From Ruminococcus sp. (GTDB taxonomy: Bacteria > Bacillota > Clostridia > Oscillospirales > Ruminococcaceae), in assembly GCA_017534595.1 (NCBI GenBank), contig JAFXVY010000058.1:1-64000 (forward strand): DNA of 64,000 nt. The letters are read 5' to 3'. Both the position numbers and the translations under genes were made by a program. Positions within the stretch are counted from its first letter, which is position 1. Each line of letters begins with the position of its first letter. Below are positions 43,938-52,078 of this stretch, in pieces. The notes beneath the pieces are model-generated. The model ran no database searches. It saw nothing but the letters and a program-made list of their open reading frames with translations, and was not told where the DNA came from.

Positions 43938-45602
43938 TCAGCCCATATTGGAAATAAGCTCGTTTGTGAATTTCCCGATCTCCATAGGCTTGCCGAAGCG
44001 GTAGCCCTGCGCCATCTCGCAGCCTATGCCTTCAAGGAAATTGACCTGGCTCAGCTTCTCAACTCCCTCTGCGATGACCTCCATACCGAGCTCAATGATC
44101 GTGTTGACTATGTTCCTGACCACGATCTTGCCCTGCTCGCCGCATTCCTCGATCGAATCAACAAAGGACTTATCGAGCTTTATGACGTCAACGTGGATAT
44201 CCTTGAGCATATTCAGCGATGAATAACCGGTGCCGAAGTCGTCTATCGAAATGCCGAAGCCGCGGGACCGCATCTCTTTTATGAATGCAAGCATAGCGTT
44301 GTAGTCCTCGTGGCAGGAGGTCTCGGTAAGCTCTATCTCTATGTACTTGGTAGGTACATTATAGGTTTTGAGCACATCGTGTATCTCATCGGCTATGCGG
44401 AGATTGTGCAGATGTATCTTTGAGAAATTGACCGAAACCCTGACGGGACAGATGCTGTTGTCGAGCCAGTAGCGGATGCAGCGGCAGGTCTCGTCAAGCA
44501 TATAGAAATCAAGATCGCAGATAGTACCGTCGCGCTCGAGCACGGAGATAAAATCGTTGGGCGAGACAACGCAGCCGTTCTTGTGCCACCTTACCAGAGC
44601 CTCACAGCCGCAGAGACGGCCTGTGTCCATCCTGACCTTGGGCTGGAAGAATACCTGAAACTCGTTGTTTTTCAAGGCCTGACGGAATATCGCAGAGATC
44701 TCATTCTCGGTTGTGGAGCGGCGGTAGATCTCCGAATTGAAGTATACATACCTGTCGTTCGGCGACTGCTTTGCGGCACCGTAGGCGATCGAGGCACAGT
44801 TGATGATATCGTTTATGGTATCTATCGGGCCGATCTTGTAGATGCCGAGCTTGGCGGTAAGATCGAACTTTACGTATTCACTTATATTGATCGTGATGAT
44901 CTCGGTAAAGGCTATGAAGTCATCCACAAGCTTATTCCTGACAAGCACAAGGAAGGAATCCCCGCCTATCCTTGCAACGCATCCGCCACCGGCAAAGCCG
45001 ACAAGCTTCTGAGCATAAGCCCGGAGCACCTTGTCCCCTGACTTGGTACCGATATTCTGATTGATGAACTTGAAGTTCCTGATATTGACAAGCACTGCGG
45101 AATACTGACCGATAGTGCCGTTTATAAGCATCTTTTCGCAAAGCTGGGTGAGGCCCTCGTTGTTGAGCACCTCTGTGAGCTGATCCGTAATGGCGAGCTC
45201 CTTGAGCCTTGTGTAGGATCTTGTCTTGGCACAGAGCGTATAAAGCGTTTCGAGCAGAAAGTTTATCGCCTTCTCCTCTGCCTCGTTCCATATATGTCCG
45301 CTGGTGGGATACATCTCTATAAGCACGCTGCCGTTGTCGATCGCCTTGAAATGACGCTGCATCACACTTGCGGAATTGTAGTAATCCTCGGTAAATAGGG
45401 TGTAGCGCCGGCGTGAAGTACCGATCTCCTCAAGGGAAAAATGCTCATCGACCTCAAAATTGAGCCTGCCTACCGAGATCTCCTTGCTTATCAGATGAAA
45501 ATTATCACCGAGAAGCGAGATCAGCTGGCTGAGAGTATCAGCGTTGTCAACGATGCGGGAAAAAAACTCCTGAAAGTTTGAGCTGCACAGAACTCCGTCC
45601 AC
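43938..45602 (-). CDS. GGDEF/EAL protein: probable c-di-GMP phosphodiesterase with degenerate cyclase site
   Basis: The protein of 554 aa has three parts: an N-terminal region of about 150 aa that looks like a sensor but that I cannot assign, a GGDEF domain (about 145-300), and an EAL domain (about 305-550). The GGDEF signature reads GGDSF (in ARIGGDSFLVLV), so cyclase activity is unlikely. The EAL domain is intact: CEALVRW, the metal loop DDFGTGYSSL, and the KLDKSF and AEGVE segments. I infer c-di-GMP hydrolysis, possibly gated by GTP. The frame opens with a TTG that is itself part of AGGAGG; the GTG at 45602, 6 nt beyond, is the likely start. Confidence 0.9.
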   Translation of the reverse strand: MDGVLCSSNFQEFFSRIVDNADTLSQLISLLGDNFHLISKEISVGRLNFEVDEHFSLEEIGTSRRRYTLFTEDYYNSASVMQRHFKAIDNGSVLIEMYPTSGHIWNEAEEKAINFLLETLYTLCAKTRSYTRLKELAITDQLTEVLNNEGLTQLCEKMLINGTIGQYSAVLVNIRNFKFINQNIGTKSGDKVLRAYAQKLVGFAGGGCVARIGGDSFLVLVRNKLVDDFIAFTEIITINISEYVKFDLTAKLGIYKIGPIDTINDIINCASIAYGAAKQSPNDRYVYFNSEIYRRSTTENEISAIFRQALKNNEFQVFFQPKVRMDTGRLCGCEALVRWHKNGCVVSPNDFISVLERDGTICDLDFYMLDETCRCIRYWLDNSICPVRVSVNFSKIHLHNLRIADEIHDVLKTYNVPTKYIEIELTETSCHEDYNAMLAFIKEMRSRGFGISIDDFGTGYSSLNMLKDIHVDVIKLDKSFVDSIEECGEQGKIVVRNIVNTIIELGMEVIAEGVEKLSQVNFLEGIGCEMAQGYRFGKPMEIGKFTNELISNMG

Positions 45603-45649
45603 GATCTTCCTCCTCAAATAGCAAATTGTTAATTTTTCTTACATAATAT

Positions 45650-45679
45650 ATAATATCACGTTTTATATCGGTTTGTCAA
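45650..45679 (-). promoter_or_regulatory. Promoter of the GGDEF/EAL gene
   Basis: Minus strand: perfect TTGACA (45674-45679), 18-nt spacer, TATTAT (45650-45655). Confidence 0.7.
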
Positions 45680-45793
45680 CAGTATTTTTGTATAGAAGTA
45701 CGGAAATATCACAGATTTGTTTGTGTAATCTGCTTAAACGTTTTCGACGTATCGCAGAAATGAAATATTTTGGCATATAAACGATTTTTACTA

Positions 45794-45822
45794 TTGCAAA
45801 ATCCTTTGATATAGGTTATAAT
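45794..45822 (+). promoter_or_regulatory. Promoter of the small operon ending in the phospholipase-C-like gene
   Basis: TTGCAA (45794-45799), 17-nt spacer, perfect TATAAT (45817-45822), about 38 nt before the first start codon. Confidence 0.75.
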
Positions 45823-45860
45823 AATAGTGTATGCAGATCCAAACGAAGGAGGCAGAATGT

Positions 45861-46139
45861 ATGGATGTCGAATTCAAAATAGGCTCCAAGCCCGAAAAAA
45901 CGGTGATCGCCGCCACTGCGGCTGTCGTGCTTTCGATCATATTCGATCAGCATAAGAAAAAAATGCGCGGCTCGAAGAAATATAAGAATTTTCCGAAAAG
46001 AGTCGTCTCCAATTATAAGCTCGTGGACAGTCTGCTGAGAAAGACGGCTGCCAAGGCTCTCTACGACGATAAGGAGCATTTTGTTGACGAACAGCTCGAA
46101 AAGCTCACTATCGAAAATGCCGAGGTCATTGATATATGA
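45861..46139 (+). CDS. Small protein of unknown function (92 aa)
   Basis: A short hydrophobic stretch (KTVIAATAAVVLSIIF, residues 13-28) is followed by a very basic region (QHKKKMRGSKKYKNFPKR) and an acidic C-terminus. It could be a membrane-associated or nucleic-acid-binding protein; I do not recognise it. The ATG at 45861 has AAGGAGG 8 nt upstream and is preferred to an ATG ten codons earlier. Its stop overlaps the next start (ATGA), so the two are translationally coupled. Confidence 0.65.
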   Translation: MDVEFKIGSKPEKTVIAATAAVVLSIIFDQHKKKMRGSKKYKNFPKRVVSNYKLVDSLLRKTAAKALYDDKEHFVDEQLEKLTIENAEVIDI

Positions 46140-46495
46140 CTAAGTATCTGACCGCTTACCGGAAGTATATACTGAGCTGCCTTGAGGATCCGGATACCGA
46201 TTTCGTCCGGCTGCTCGACTATCACAGGCAGCATATCGGCTATTTCATGCACGAAAGGCTCATACACCTGATAGTTACCGTGCTTTTCGCGCTGATGACC
46301 GTAGCCTGCTTCCTTGTGATCGCCGTGACTGAGAAGATCGTACTTATCCCTCTTGCCGCTGCTCTGCTCTGCCTGATGATACCCTACATCAAGCATTACT
46401 ATTTCCTTGAGAATACGGTACAGCAGCTTTACAAGGATGAGGAACGCATCTATGAGAAGGTCTACGGCTTCCCGCCCACAGACTGGAGGGAATGA
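46136..46495 (+). CDS. Two-helix membrane protein of unknown function (119 aa)
   Basis: Two adjacent membrane helices lie at about residues 41-60 and 64-82 (LIHLIVTVLFALMTVACFLV, then VLIPLAAALLCLMIPYI), flanked by soluble ends. The C-terminal tail contains DEERIYEKVYGFPPTDW. No family recognised. It overlaps its neighbours on both sides by 4 nt (ATGA), which marks it as part of a four-gene operon with a flavin reductase-like gene and a secreted phospholipase-like gene. Confidence 0.7.
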   Translation: MTKYLTAYRKYILSCLEDPDTDFVRLLDYHRQHIGYFMHERLIHLIVTVLFALMTVACFLVIAVTEKIVLIPLAAALLCLMIPYIKHYYFLENTVQQLYKDEERIYEKVYGFPPTDWRE

Positions 46496-47097
46496 TGGCT
46501 TACAAGGAGTTTGAAAAGGAGTGCTGGAAAGGCAGTGTGCTGACCGCTCCCCTGCCGCCGGTGCTCGTCAGCTGCGGAACGGCGGATAAGCCGAATGTGC
46601 TGACCGTCGCCTGGACAGGGATAATCTGTACACAGCCTCCCGTTACCTACATATCGGTAAGACCCGAAAGGTATTCTTACGGCATTATCAAGGAGAGCGG
46701 AGAGTTCGTTATAAATCTGCCGACTGCCTCGCTTGTCAAGGCGATAGACTTCTGCGGCGTCAGGAGCGGCAGGGATACCGATAAGCTAAAGCTGACCGGA
46801 CTGACCGTTTCGGAGGCTTCTTCCGTAAGCGCTCCGCTTATCAGACAGTCGCCGGTGAGCATAGAGTGCAAGGTCAGGGAGATAATCCCCTACGGTACGC
46901 ACGATATGATCACTGCGGATATAACCGCTGTCAATGCCGCAAAGGAGCTTATAGACAGCAAGGGCAGGCTCGCGCTTGAGAAAGCCGACCTTCTCGCTTA
47001 TGCTCACGGACAGTATTTCGGGCTCGGGCAGGTGCTCGGGAGCTTCGGGTACTCCGTGAGGAAAAAGAAAAAATCACCTACACGCAAAGGAAAATGA
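46492..47097 (+). CDS. Flavin reductase-like FMN-binding protein
   Basis: The 201-aa protein has the FMN-binding split-barrel fold of the flavin reductase family: PVLVSCG at the first strand, NVLTVAWTGIICTQPPVTYISVRPERYSYGII (residues 36-67) covering the flavin-binding core, and GEFVINLP near residue 71. It ends in a basic tail (RKKKKSPTRKGK). The electron donor and target are unknown. Two adjacent in-frame ATG codons are possible starts; the first overlaps the previous stop. The sequence may act as an NAD(P)H:flavin oxidoreductase. Confidence 0.87.
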   Translation: MMAYKEFEKECWKGSVLTAPLPPVLVSCGTADKPNVLTVAWTGIICTQPPVTYISVRPERYSYGIIKESGEFVINLPTASLVKAIDFCGVRSGRDTDKLKLTGLTVSEASSVSAPLIRQSPVSIECKVREIIPYGTHDMITADITAVNAAKELIDSKGRLALEKADLLAYAHGQYFGLGQVLGSFGYSVRKKKKSPTRKGK

Positions 47098-47101
47098 ATC
47101 T

Positions 47102-48250
47102 ATGATAACTGTTATCGCAGCCTGTGCCACTCTTACGGCATACAAGCTAAGGACCGCTGTGCGTGCCGACGCTTGGTTCTCCGAGACGCACAGAGATATC
47201 ACCAAAAAAGCGCTTGCTCTGCTTGAAAAGGAGGGCAAGGCGAAGGAGTACGCATTTTTCAAGAAGTATGAAAAAGAGCTCATTGAGGGCTGTACCGAGC
47301 CCGACGATGAGGGAGACGTTGACAGAGGCCCCGGTATGCACTACTACTCTGTCTGCGACCCGAAGGGCAAGGAACTCCCCGAGAAGGCGGGCTACTACCG
47401 CAACCGCTTAAAGGCTTTTTCAAAGTCGGCGAGGACTTCTCTCGAGGAAAACTACACCTCCGCTCTGAGCCTGTTTTACAGCGGCAGACTGCCGGAAGCG
47501 TTCCGGGTATTCGCAAGAGCCGCACATTTCATTGAGGATATGAGCTGTACCGTTCATGTCACCAATTCGGAGTATCAGGATAAGCCGACAAATCTTCACA
47601 ACGCATTTGAAAAGAACATAAACACTATCTGCGGGCAGTTCACCGCAGACAGGTTCGATAAAAGGATCGCCAGGAACTATGAGGGCGTGAGCTTTGAGAA
47701 CGCTGCAAACAAGCTTATAAGGGCAAGCGCAAAGTTCATCAAGAATATCTCCACGCTCGACCCGCTCTCTTTCAGGAACGATGCCGAGACCATGCTTCCT
47801 CTTGCGCAGCAGAACGTCATGGCACTGATGCTTAAATTCTACGCCGACTGCAAGAGTACAAACACCGGCATAATCACCGACGGAAAGACTGTCACCTTCA
47901 AGAACAGCCTTTCGGGTCTGGTACTTGTCTGCGACAGCAAGGGCCTGCGGCTCGACAGACCGGATCAGAAAAAAGCGCAGCGCTTTACCGCTGTTATAAG
48001 CGGCAGGGGCAGCTTCGGGTTCGCTGCGGAAGACGGTCAGTACATCAATGACAGATTCTCTGCTCTTGAGAAGGTCAAGGACAGCTCCGAACCGTCGCAG
48101 TTCAGGCTTGCTGCGCTCGGCAACAAATGCTTCCGCATCACAACTGGTGCCACCGGCTTTGAGCGTGTGCTCGGCAGTACACCTTCCGGCGGACTTGTCA
48201 TTGACAAATTCGACCCCGAAAACAGATTTCAGGTCTGGGTAATAGGCTGA
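47102..48250 (+). CDS. Secreted zinc-dependent phospholipase C/P1 nuclease-like protein with C-terminal beta domain
   Basis: The 382-aa protein has an N-terminal export segment ending in ADA before Trp25. Cleavage there would leave a tryptophan N-terminus, as the zinc phospholipase C/P1 nuclease superfamily requires. The metal ligands match by spacing: W25, H30, D68, H80, H142, D146, H152, H166, E170 (HFIEDMSCTVH, then HNAFE). The W-to-H spacing of 5 resembles P1 nuclease. The rest of the pattern fits bacterial phospholipase C. The last 115 residues look like a beta-trefoil-type (ricin-like) binding domain rather than the PLAT domain of alpha-toxin; this is inference from alternating strands and QRF/FRL repeats. 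It may act on phospholipids or nucleic acid. The start follows AAAGGA in the end of the preceding gene. Confidence 0.82.
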   Translation: MITVIAACATLTAYKLRTAVRADAWFSETHRDITKKALALLEKEGKAKEYAFFKKYEKELIEGCTEPDDEGDVDRGPGMHYYSVCDPKGKELPEKAGYYRNRLKAFSKSARTSLEENYTSALSLFYSGRLPEAFRVFARAAHFIEDMSCTVHVTNSEYQDKPTNLHNAFEKNINTICGQFTADRFDKRIARNYEGVSFENAANKLIRASAKFIKNISTLDPLSFRNDAETMLPLAQQNVMALMLKFYADCKSTNTGIITDGKTVTFKNSLSGLVLVCDSKGLRLDRPDQKKAQRFTAVISGRGSFGFAAEDGQYINDRFSALEKVKDSSEPSQFRLAALGNKCFRITTGATGFERVLGSTPSGGLVIDKFDPENRFQVWVIG

Positions 48251-48275
48251 TATACATATTTACGGAGGAATGAAT

Positions 48276-50468
48276 ATGGAAGATAACGAAAAGTTTGAGC
48301 CGCAGCAGGAGGAAGCTCCCCAGCAGCCGCCTGCTGCGAATAAAAAAATGCTCATCGGCGCTTTTGCAGCAATGGGATTTGTCATAATAGCGCTTATCGC
48401 TGCTCTGCTCATTACAAATCTCGGCGGCGATGACAAGGTCAAGACCGACAACGGTGACGGCAGCGATGTCTCCTACGCCGATGCAACGACTGATGACGAG
48501 GACAGCAGCGACAGTAAAAAGTCCGGCTCCGATAGCAGCAAGGCTTCTTCGGACAGCAAAAAGGAGTCTTCCGGCTCGGAGGACAGTAAGTCTGATGATG
48601 ACAGTTCCTCCGATGACGCTTCGTCCGATAACGATAACGGCTCTTCAGCATCCGACACAAGCTCCGGCTCCTCCGATACGAGCAGCAAGCAGTCGGGAGA
48701 CAGCTCCAAGAGCTCCGATACAAGCTCGAAGTCCTCTGACAGCAGTTCTTCAAGCGGCTCGGAGACAGCCTCCGGCGAAACGGTAGTTACCTGGAGCGGC
48801 AACAATACCTGGGAAAACGCAGGTGTTACCATGACCGGCATGGAGGTCGGCGTCAAGAACGGCGGCTCAACTGTTATTTCCAACTGGAAGCTCGAGCTTG
48901 ACATCAGCGGCGTTAAGAACTGCGACGGCTGGAACGGTACATACACCGTAGGCTCCGGCAAGCTGACCATCACTCCTGCCGATTACAACAAGGATATCCA
49001 GCCGGGCGGAAATATCAATCTCGGCGCAAACATCGGCACAACGGGTGCTCTCAACATAACCGGCGCCAAGCTCAACGGCAAGACCGTTAAGCTCGTAAAG
49101 GGTAAAGTCGCACAGGAGAACAATCAGGCCTCTCAGGGCGGCAACAACGGCAATAACGGCGGCAACGGCGGGAACAATAACGGCGGCGGCAACAACGGCT
49201 CTCAGCAGGTGCCCTCCAGCGAAGAGGTCAAGAAGCTGATCGCAGCCCCCGCAAGTGCTGCTAAGGGCGATGACTGGCTTCATACCAGCGGAAACAAGAT
49301 CCTCGACGCCTCCGGCAAGCAGGTATGGCTCACCGGTCTGAACTGGTTCGGCTACAACACCGGAACCAATACCTTTGACGGCCTGTGGAACTCCAAGCTC
49401 GAGCCCACTGTCAAGGCTATCGCGGATCACGGCTTCAACCTCGTCAGAGTGCCGATGTCCGCAGAGCTGCTGCTCCAGTGGAAGAAGGGTGAATATCCCA
49501 AGGCCAACTACAACAACGCCTACAATCCCACCCTCAACGGCATGAACAGCCAGGAGATATTTGATTACTTCCTGCGTCTCTGCGCCGATAACGGAATCAA
49601 GGTAATGCCCGATATCCACTCGGCTGAGACCGATGCTCAGGGACATAACGTAAACCTCTGGTTCACCGCTAAGATCTCCGCGAACGACTACTTCTCGGCG
49701 CTCGAATACCTTGCCGACAGATACAAGAACAACGATACGATCATAGCGATAGACCTCAAGAACGAGCCTCACGGCAAGCCCAACGAGGGCGCCTCGGCTG
49801 CTATCTGGAACGATTCCAAGTCCGCTAACAACTGGAAGCACGTTGCCGAGACCGCTGCACTCAAGGTGCTCGCAAAGAACCCGAACGTGCTGATAATGGT
49901 TGAGGGAACGGAGATCTATTCCAAAAAGAACGGCAGCTATACCTCCTCCGACAGCGGAGATTATTACTTTAACTGGTGGGGCGGCAATCTCAGAGGCGTT
50001 AAGGATTATCCCCTCGACCTCGGCAAGTATCAGAACAAGCTCGTCTACTCGCCTCACGACTACGGCCCGACCGTTTATGAGCAGCCGTGGTTCAAGGGCA
50101 ATTACTCCTACGATTCGCTGATGAAGGATTGCTGGAAAGACAACTGGCTCTACATCCACACCGGTAATACAGCTCCCCTGCTGATCGGCGAATGGGGCGG
50201 CTTTATGACTCAGCCCAACCTCAAGTGGATGACATATATGCGTCAGCTGATAAAGACCTATCATCTCAATCACACCTTCTGGTGCCTGAACGCGAACTCC
50301 GGTGATACCGGCGGTCTGCTGCTCGACAACTTCACTGATTGGGATACCGAGAAATACAACTTTGTCAAGGAAGTGCTCTGGCAGGAGGGCGGCAAGTTCG
50401 TCGGCCTCGATCATCAGGTGGCACTCGGTGCAAACGGCATAACGCTTACCAAAGCCAAGGGGCTGTAA
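48276..50468 (+). CDS. Membrane-tethered GH5 cellulase with cellulose-binding module
   Basis: Endoglucanase-type glycoside hydrolase, 730 aa. Domains in order: cytoplasmic N-terminus, one membrane anchor (about 25-48), a long Ser/Asp-rich linker (50-168), a CBM2-like module (169-275; TVVTWSGNNTWENAG, NWKLELDISG), a Gly/Asn linker (283-310) and a GH5 catalytic domain (330-720). The acid/base Glu is E497 (DLKNEPHG) and the nucleophile is E639 (IGEWGG). The N-terminus is a signal anchor rather than a cleaved signal, so the enzyme is probably displayed on the cell surface. There is no dockerin. GGAGG lies 7 nt before this ATG; an earlier ATG at 48270 is too close to it. Confidence 0.92.
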   Translation: MEDNEKFEPQQEEAPQQPPAANKKMLIGAFAAMGFVIIALIAALLITNLGGDDKVKTDNGDGSDVSYADATTDDEDSSDSKKSGSDSSKASSDSKKESSGSEDSKSDDDSSSDDASSDNDNGSSASDTSSGSSDTSSKQSGDSSKSSDTSSKSSDSSSSSGSETASGETVVTWSGNNTWENAGVTMTGMEVGVKNGGSTVISNWKLELDISGVKNCDGWNGTYTVGSGKLTITPADYNKDIQPGGNINLGANIGTTGALNITGAKLNGKTVKLVKGKVAQENNQASQGGNNGNNGGNGGNNNGGGNNGSQQVPSSEEVKKLIAAPASAAKGDDWLHTSGNKILDASGKQVWLTGLNWFGYNTGTNTFDGLWNSKLEPTVKAIADHGFNLVRVPMSAELLLQWKKGEYPKANYNNAYNPTLNGMNSQEIFDYFLRLCADNGIKVMPDIHSAETDAQGHNVNLWFTAKISANDYFSALEYLADRYKNNDTIIAIDLKNEPHGKPNEGASAAIWNDSKSANNWKHVAETAALKVLAKNPNVLIMVEGTEIYSKKNGSYTSSDSGDYYFNWWGGNLRGVKDYPLDLGKYQNKLVYSPHDYGPTVYEQPWFKGNYSYDSLMKDCWKDNWLYIHTGNTAPLLIGEWGGFMTQPNLKWMTYMRQLIKTYHLNHTFWCLNANSGDTGGLLLDNFTDWDTEKYNFVKEVLWQEGGKFVGLDHQVALGANGITLTKAKGL

Positions 50469-50490
50469 ATAAAAAAGGGGGTTCAATACT

Positions 50491-50925
50491 ATGGGAAAGA
50501 AAAACGATATCGAATGCATCTGGACAGATAAGAAGAGGACGCTCTTCGGGCTGCCTATATCATTCACAAGATATTTCCTTACGGAGACCAAATTCATCAC
50601 GCGCAGAGGCTTCCTCACGATCGTTGAGGATGAGCTCGATCTTTACAAGGTAACAGACAAGAAGCTCAGGCTCGGCCTCTTCCAGAGGATATTCAAGTGC
50701 GGCACGATCATCATAAACGTAAAGGATGCCGATACTCCCGAGAAGATCGTCAAGTCGATAAAGAAGCCCCGTGAGGTGCTCAACCTTATCGACAAGCAGA
50801 TCGACATCAACCGCGATAAGTACAATATCCGCGGACGCGATCTTATCGGTCTTGCGCCGGGTCATCATCCCGGAGACCTTTTCGATCATCCGCACGATGA
50901 GAGTATGTTCGACGATCCCGTATAA
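50491..50925 (+). CDS. Bacterial PH-domain protein
   Basis: The 144-aa soluble protein is mostly one bacterial PH domain (the bPH2/YdbT-like type), with the strand pattern TRYFLTETKFITRRGFLTIVEDELDLYKVTDKKL (residues 26-59) and a C-terminal helix. A tail rich in His and Asp follows (GHHPGDLFDHPHDE). Such domains bind lipids or partners; the target is unknown. It is 22 nt after the cellulase stop with a GGGGG site, so probably in the same transcript, and it precedes a terminator. Confidence 0.8.
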   Translation: MGKKNDIECIWTDKKRTLFGLPISFTRYFLTETKFITRRGFLTIVEDELDLYKVTDKKLRLGLFQRIFKCGTIIINVKDADTPEKIVKSIKKPREVLNLIDKQIDINRDKYNIRGRDLIGLAPGHHPGDLFDHPHDESMFDDPV

Positions 50926-50932
50926 AAAATCA

Positions 50933-50962
50933 TAAGGACGGCTTTTCTGCCGTCCTTATTTG
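50933..50962 (+). terminator. Terminator after the cellulase/PH gene pair
   Basis: TAAGGACGGC pairs with GCCGTCCTTA around TTTTCT, followed by TTTGT. Confidence 0.8.
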
Positions 50963-50980
50963 TAAGCTGATGAGGTAATT

Positions 50981-52042
50981 ATGCTGACACCCGAATTTAT
51001 CAGAGCTCTGCCGTCATGGAGCAGCAGTCTCAGGGAATGCAAAGCTCAGGTATATATCTACGGCACAGGCGACGGCTGCGAAAAGGCGCTGGAGCAGCTT
51101 GATGCTGAAGGCATCAATGTCAGCGGTATATTCACGAGCGATGATTTCACAGCCAAGCGGAGCTTTCACGGTTTTGTACTGCTCACAGTCTCGGATATCG
51201 AGAGCGTGAGCGAGCCGGTCTCGGTGGTCTGCGCCTTCGGGACGGATATACCTGAGGTCATGCAGCGGATAGAAAGACTTGCCGAAAGCCGTGTGCTCGT
51301 CTATCCCGACACCGCTGTGATCGGTACCGGAGCCTTCGGCAAGACTTCCCTGCTTGAACGGTACGATGATTATGCCGCTGTATATTCAATGCTCTCGGAC
51401 GATCTTTCAAGAAGAACGCTTGACAATATACTCTGCTTCAAGATCACCGGCGATATAAAGTATCTTTCCGAATACTCCGAAGCCGATGATATCTATGCTC
51501 TGCTTGAGCTTGGTCAGAACGAATACTACGCCGATATCGGCGCCTACAACGGCGATACCGCCGAGGAATTTCTCAGATATACCGGCGGCAGATACAGCCA
51601 CATCTGTCTGGTCGAGCCCAGCCGCAGGAACTTTGCCAAATGTCTGAGGAACTGCGCGGAGCTTGATAATATAACTTTCATCAACGCCGCGGCCTCGAAC
51701 AGCGACGGCATAGGTCATTTCTCTGACGGTACCGGCAGGCAGCAGAGCGTCTGCGAGCATGGAGAGGCAGTGAGCCTGCGAAGCGTTGACAGCATCGTCG
51801 GAGGCAGACCATGTACCTATATAAAGTACGATGTTGAGGGCTCGGACAGGCCGGCACTGCTCGGCAGCGCTGAGACTATCAAACTCAACCGTCCAAAAAT
51901 TCGGACAGGCATATATCACAGGCCGTATGATATACTTGATATCCCGCTGCTTGTCCGGGACATCTGCCCGGGCTATTGCTTCTATATCAGGCGCAGGCGG
52001 TATTACCCCGCATGGGATACTGAGCTTATCGCGTTACCGTAA
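50981..52042 (+). CDS. FkbM-family SAM-dependent methyltransferase
   Basis: The 353-aa protein has an N-terminal domain of about 150 aa (VYIYGTGDGCEKALEQL suggests a Rossmann-like, nucleotide-binding segment) and a C-terminal FkbM methyltransferase domain. SAM motif I is YADIGAYNGDTAEEFLR near residue 186, with a FkbM-type strand at RPCTYIKYDVEGSD near 277. Targets of FkbM enzymes are mostly sugars or secondary metabolites; the target is unknown here. GAGG precedes the ATG. The gene has no neighbour in the same transcript. Confidence 0.85.
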   Translation: MLTPEFIRALPSWSSSLRECKAQVYIYGTGDGCEKALEQLDAEGINVSGIFTSDDFTAKRSFHGFVLLTVSDIESVSEPVSVVCAFGTDIPEVMQRIERLAESRVLVYPDTAVIGTGAFGKTSLLERYDDYAAVYSMLSDDLSRRTLDNILCFKITGDIKYLSEYSEADDIYALLELGQNEYYADIGAYNGDTAEEFLRYTGGRYSHICLVEPSRRNFAKCLRNCAELDNITFINAAASNSDGIGHFSDGTGRQQSVCEHGEAVSLRSVDSIVGGRPCTYIKYDVEGSDRPALLGSAETIKLNRPKIRTGIYHRPYDILDIPLLVRDICPGYCFYIRRRRYYPAWDTELIALP

Positions 52043-52043
52043 C

Positions 52044-52076
52044 AAAAAACACACCGCATATACGGTGTGTTTTTTA
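52044..52076. terminator. Bidirectional terminator between the FkbM gene and glmS
   Basis: AAAAAACACACCG pairs with CGGTGTGTTTTTT around CATATA. It gives U-runs on both strands and serves the two convergent genes. Confidence 0.9.
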
Positions 52077-52078
52077 TT

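Noticed and set aside
48439..48786. Ser/Asp repeats of the cellulase linker as a possible DNA repeat array
   Set aside because: The repetition is in amino acid content, with varied codons; no CRISPR-like spacing or identical units exist.
48867..50618. 583-aa open frame on the minus strand across the cellulase
   Set aside because: It is antisense to the GH5 domain, which has both catalytic glutamates; no motif supports the reverse frame.
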